Assembly: GCF_900142715.1 (NCBI RefSeq)
Contig: NZ_FRBX01000003.1
Coordinates: forward strand, 434,001-498,000
Direction of reading: 5' to 3'
Origin: Flavobacterium pectinovorum
GTDB lineage: Bacteria; Bacteroidota; Bacteroidia; Flavobacteriales; Flavobacteriaceae
Length of the DNA stretch: 64,000 bases
Every line of letters starts with the position of its first letter. Within the stretch, counting starts at the first letter, position 1. Both the position numbers and the translations under genes were made by a program. The notes under the pieces were generated by a model. That model worked only from the letters and a program-made list of their open reading frames with translations, searched no databases and had not been told where the DNA came from. Below, one piece after another: positions 61,332-64,000 of the stretch.

Positions 61332-62732
61332 TTGAAACCTTTTATACTCAACACACACTACAAACAAATTCTGGCAGACACGATTACGCCGGTAAGTATT
61401 TATTTTAAAATAAGAGATAAATTTCCTAATAGTTTATTATTGGAAAGTAGTGATTATCATGGAAATGACAACAGTTTCTCATACATCTGCTGCAACCCGA
61501 TTGCGACGATTAAAATTGAAAACGAAACAATTTCTAAAACGTTTCCTGACGGAACTACAGAAAAAATTTCAATTGATGCAACGACTAATATTCCGGAAGT
61601 AATACAGGAATTTTCAAGTCAGTTTCAATCAGAAAAAAATGATTTTAAATTTATCAATAACGGTTTGTTTGGATACATTTCTTATGATGCTGTTCGTTAT
61701 TTCGAGAAAGTTTCGATTGCTAAAAAAGACAATGCAACCTCAATTCCGGATGTATTTTACGCCGTTTATCAAAACATAATTGCCATTAATCACTTTAAAA
61801 ATGAAGCTTACATTTTTTGTCATAGCGTTGATGGAAGAAACAACATTTCGGAAATTGAGCAATTACTTCAATCCAGAAATATAGCTTCATATAAATTCAC
61901 TAAAGAAGGTGAAGGTTTTTCTAACTTAACAGATGAGGAATTTAAACATAATGTGGCTTTAGCGAAGAAACATTGTTTCCGTGGTGATGTTTTTCAATTG
62001 GTTTTGTCCCGTCGTTTTACACAAGGTTTTAAAGGTGATGAATTCAATGTTTACAGAGCTTTGCGCAGTATAAATCCGTCTCCTTATTTGTTCTTTTTTG
62101 ATTATGGAGATTTTAAAATATTTGGGTCTTCGCCCGAAGCACAAATTATCGTAAAAAACAGAAAAGCCGAAATTCACCCAATCGCAGGAACTTTTAAAAG
62201 AACCGGAAATGACGAACGTGACGCACTTTTGGCCAAAGAACTATCAGAAGATAAAAAAGAAAACAGCGAACATGTAATGTTGGTCGATTTAGCCAGAAAT
62301 GATTTAAGCAGAAATGGACACGATGTAAATGTTGAGAAATATAGAGAAGTTCAGTTTTTCTCGCACGTAATTCACCTGGTTTCAAAAGTTACAGGACATT
62401 TACATGAAAAAGCAACCACAATGCAGGTTGTTGCAGATACTTTCCCGGCAGGAACTTTAAGCGGAGCGCCAAAACACAGAGCAATGCAATTGATTGAAGA
62501 TTACGAAAAAACAAATCGTAATTTCTACGGAGGTGCAATTGGTTTCATGGATTTTAACGGAAACTTTAATCACGCGATTATGATTCGAACTTTCCTTAGT
62601 AAAAATCATCAATTGCATTGTCAGGCCGGAGCGGGAATTGTAGCAAGTTCTGACGAAGAAAGCGAAATGCAGGAAGTTTATAATAAATTAAGAGCGTTGA
62701 ATACAGCGCTTGAAATGGCGGAGAAAATTTAG
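61332..62732 (+). CDS. trpE: anthranilate synthase component I
   Basis: Converts chorismate to anthranilate using ammonia from TrpG; first step of tryptophan biosynthesis, cytoplasmic, 466 aa. The start is TTG (MKPFILNTHYKQILADT), as no ATG lies in the proper place. Family motifs: SPEAQIIVKNRKAEIHPIAG, GTFKRTGND, HVMLVDLARNDLSR, AGTLSGAPKHRAMQLI, GGAIGFMDFNGNFNHAIMIRT and the chorismate-binding C-terminus CQAGAGIVASSDEESEMQE. Controlled by the upstream leader peptide and attenuator. The partner trpG lies 0.74 kb downstream, after a lipoprotein gene. Confidence 0.95.
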   Translation: MKPFILNTHYKQILADTITPVSIYFKIRDKFPNSLLLESSDYHGNDNSFSYICCNPIATIKIENETISKTFPDGTTEKISIDATTNIPEVIQEFSSQFQSEKNDFKFINNGLFGYISYDAVRYFEKVSIAKKDNATSIPDVFYAVYQNIIAINHFKNEAYIFCHSVDGRNNISEIEQLLQSRNIASYKFTKEGEGFSNLTDEEFKHNVALAKKHCFRGDVFQLVLSRRFTQGFKGDEFNVYRALRSINPSPYLFFFDYGDFKIFGSSPEAQIIVKNRKAEIHPIAGTFKRTGNDERDALLAKELSEDKKENSEHVMLVDLARNDLSRNGHDVNVEKYREVQFFSHVIHLVSKVTGHLHEKATTMQVVADTFPAGTLSGAPKHRAMQLIEDYEKTNRNFYGGAIGFMDFNGNFNHAIMIRTFLSKNHQLHCQAGAGIVASSDEESEMQEVYNKLRALNTALEMAEKI

Positions 62733-62792
62733 TTTTTCAGTCTAAGTTTTCAGTCGCAGTGACTGGGACACAGAATGATTAATAATATGTCT

Positions 62793-62876
62793 CCCGAGGT
62801 TAAAACCTCGGGCAATATTTTAAAAGCAAAATAAAAAGAATGTTATATAAACATAGCCAACGGTTTCAACCGTTGG
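62793..62876. repeat. paired palindromes of the CATAGCC type between trpE and the lipoprotein gene
   Basis: CCCGAGGTT / AACCTCGGG (62793-62812) is followed by AACATAGCCAACGG...CCGTTGG (62849-62876). The second unit belongs to the family at 52254-52335. The two units are related in inverted orientation (GTCTCC at the outer edges). Confidence 0.7.
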
Positions 62877-62936
62877 AGACAAGATTGATAAAAAACCGAA
62901 ACAATTAATAAACAAACTATAAAACCATAAATAATC

Positions 62937-63377
62937 ATGAAAAAAGCGATTTTAATTTTAGTTTTAATCATTAGCGTAACAGCTTGTAATTCGGAAAAAA
63001 AAGAGAATCCAATTAAAGGAACCTGGCGACTTATCTCAGCTGAAACAACAGAAAAAGATTCAACGTTCTCAACTTTCAATCCAAAAACAAAAATGATTAA
63101 AATTATAAATGACACACATTTTGCTTTTTTCAATCATGATTTAAATAATGGAAAAGACACCACAGCGGCAGTCTTCTTTGGCGGAGGTGGAAAATACACT
63201 TTAAAAGATAGTGTATACACTGAAAATCTGGAATATTTCAATAACCGCCAATGGGAAAATGGGAAATTTGAGTTCGTAGTAAAAATCAAAAATGATACAC
63301 TAACTCAAAAAGGAGTCGAAAAAATAGAAAAATTAGGAATCGACCGCATTATTACAGAAAAGTACGTTCGAGAGTAA
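62937..63377 (+). CDS. lipocalin-like lipoprotein
   Basis: Lipoprotein of 146 aa with lipobox SVTACNS (Cys at 17). The body starts NPIKGTWRLISAETTE, typical of lipocalin-like stress or binding domains in Bacteroidota, and continues with beta-strand repeats (HFAFFNHDL; GKYTLKDSVYTENLEY; FVVKIKNDTLTQKG). It lies inside the trp operon between trpE and trpG, with palindromic repeats on both sides, so it looks like a later insertion or a passenger. No role in tryptophan synthesis is apparent. Confidence 0.8.
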   Translation: MKKAILILVLIISVTACNSEKKENPIKGTWRLISAETTEKDSTFSTFNPKTKMIKIINDTHFAFFNHDLNNGKDTTAAVFFGGGGKYTLKDSVYTENLEYFNNRQWENGKFEFVVKIKNDTLTQKGVEKIEKLGIDRIITEKYVRE

Positions 63378-63382
63378 AAATA

Positions 63383-63453
63383 GTTTCAGGTTTTCTTTGT
63401 TTCAAGTTTCAAGTTGTTGGAATCTGAAACTTGAAACAAAAAAAACCTGAAAC
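63383..63453. repeat. GTTTCAGG-type palindromic repeat before trpG
   Basis: 29-bp arms (28 of 29 pairs; GTTTCAGGTTTT...CAAGTTTCA), 13-nt loop, ending 18 bp before the trpG ATG. Same family as 37198-37253. Confidence 0.8.
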
Positions 63454-63471
63454 CTGAAACAAAATTAAGAC

Positions 63472-64000
63472 ATGAAAAAAATATTAGTTATAGACAATTA
63501 CGATAGTTTCACTTATAATTTAGTGCATTATCTGGAAGATTTAAACTGCGAAGTTACCGTTTACAGAAACGATGAATTTGAGATTGACGAAATCGCGACT
63601 TTCGATAAAATTCTACTTTCACCAGGACCCGGAATTCCGGATGAAGCGGGATTATTAAAAGCCGTAATCGAAAAATATGCTCCAACAAAAAGTATTCTTG
63701 GAGTTTGTTTGGGACAACAAGCGATTGGTGAAGTTTTTGGCGGAACGCTTTCAAACCTTGATAAAGTGTATCATGGCGTTGCAACGAATGTCAAAACAGT
63801 AGTTTCAGATGAAATTTTGTTTGAAGGTTTAGGCAACGAATTCGAAGTTGGAAGATACCATTCATGGGTTGTAGACGCAAATTTACCAGACGTTCTTGAA
63901 GCGACTTCAATTGATGAAAACGGTCAAATTATGTCATTAAGACACAAAACGTTTGACGTAAGAGGTGTTCAGTTTCATCCGGAAAGTGTTTTGACTCCGA
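63472..64000 (+). CDS. trpG: anthranilate synthase component II, 3' end beyond window
   Basis: Glutamine amidotransferase subunit that supplies ammonia to TrpE; 176 codons visible, cut by the right edge. Class I glutaminase features: LVIDNYDSFTYNLVHYL at the N-terminus, LLSPGPGIPDEAG, nucleophile Cys79 in GVCLGQQAIGEVFGG, and the His/Glu of the triad in GVQFHPESVLTP at the end. Starts 94 bp after the lipoprotein gene, with a palindromic repeat directly upstream. Confidence 0.93.
   Translation, partial: MKKILVIDNYDSFTYNLVHYLEDLNCEVTVYRNDEFEIDEIATFDKILLSPGPGIPDEAGLLKAVIEKYAPTKSILGVCLGQQAIGEVFGGTLSNLDKVYHGVATNVKTVVSDEILFEGLGNEFEVGRYHSWVVDANLPDVLEATSIDENGQIMSLRHKTFDVRGVQFHPESVLTP

Overview
The window reads as a chromosomal segment of a Flavobacterium-like member of the Bacteroidota. 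The evidence is low G+C, SusC/SusD pairs with Bacteroidota lipoprotein signals, many promoters of the TAnnTTTG type, weak Shine-Dalgarno sequences, TTG starts on some genes, and dense small intergenic palindromes. No rRNA, tRNA, CRISPR array, insertion sequence or prophage was recognised. Both ends cut through a gene: a GH92 alpha-mannosidase on the left and trpG on the right.

Left part (1-10642, minus strand): a mannan or mannoside utilisation locus. It runs LacI-type regulator, SusC, SusD, GH2 beta-mannosidase (apparently lacking its central domain) and GH92 alpha-mannosidase. Near-identical palindromes before susC and before the regulator gene are probable LacI operators. From 10838 to 13801 follow a frameshifted L,D-transpeptidase relic and a TetR / HMA-like / MFS-transporter operon.

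14052-23855 (plus): a LytS-type sensor kinase, a secreted zinc metalloprotease, a second SusC/SusD pair and a LytTR response regulator, apparently one regulated unit with the two-component pair at its ends. A 21-bp-spaced direct repeat before the protease is a candidate LytTR site. Next come flavohemoprotein with a DUF2798 protein, then a CheY-type regulator with a seven-PAS histidine kinase. 30075-44902 holds lipoproteins, a GH1 beta-glucosidase, a tripartite RND efflux operon, an acetyltransferase, an ACT protein, an esterase-TPR protein and an M1 peptidase.

45211-55847: gapN, then genes for reactive sulfur and respiration: rhodanese, Crp/Fnr regulator, TauE/SafE permease, cydAB, a CstB-like persulfide dioxygenase-rhodanese and two YeeE/YedE proteins. 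The TauE and CstB-like promoters share a 14-bp motif at the same distance from the -7 box, suggesting one regulon. An HD-domain nucleotidase lies between.

56030-64000 (plus): glpD, a MarR-nitroreductase-YceI operon with two perfect operator palindromes, a secreted beta-helix-like protein, and a trp operon preceded by a Trp-Trp-Trp leader peptide and attenuator hairpin. trpE and trpG are separated by a lipoprotein gene lying between palindromic repeats.

Several families of palindromic repeats are scattered through the intergenic regions. The most intriguing is a two-copy element (23961 and 49431) whose outer blocks are conserved while its inner hairpins differ in sequence but keep base pairing.
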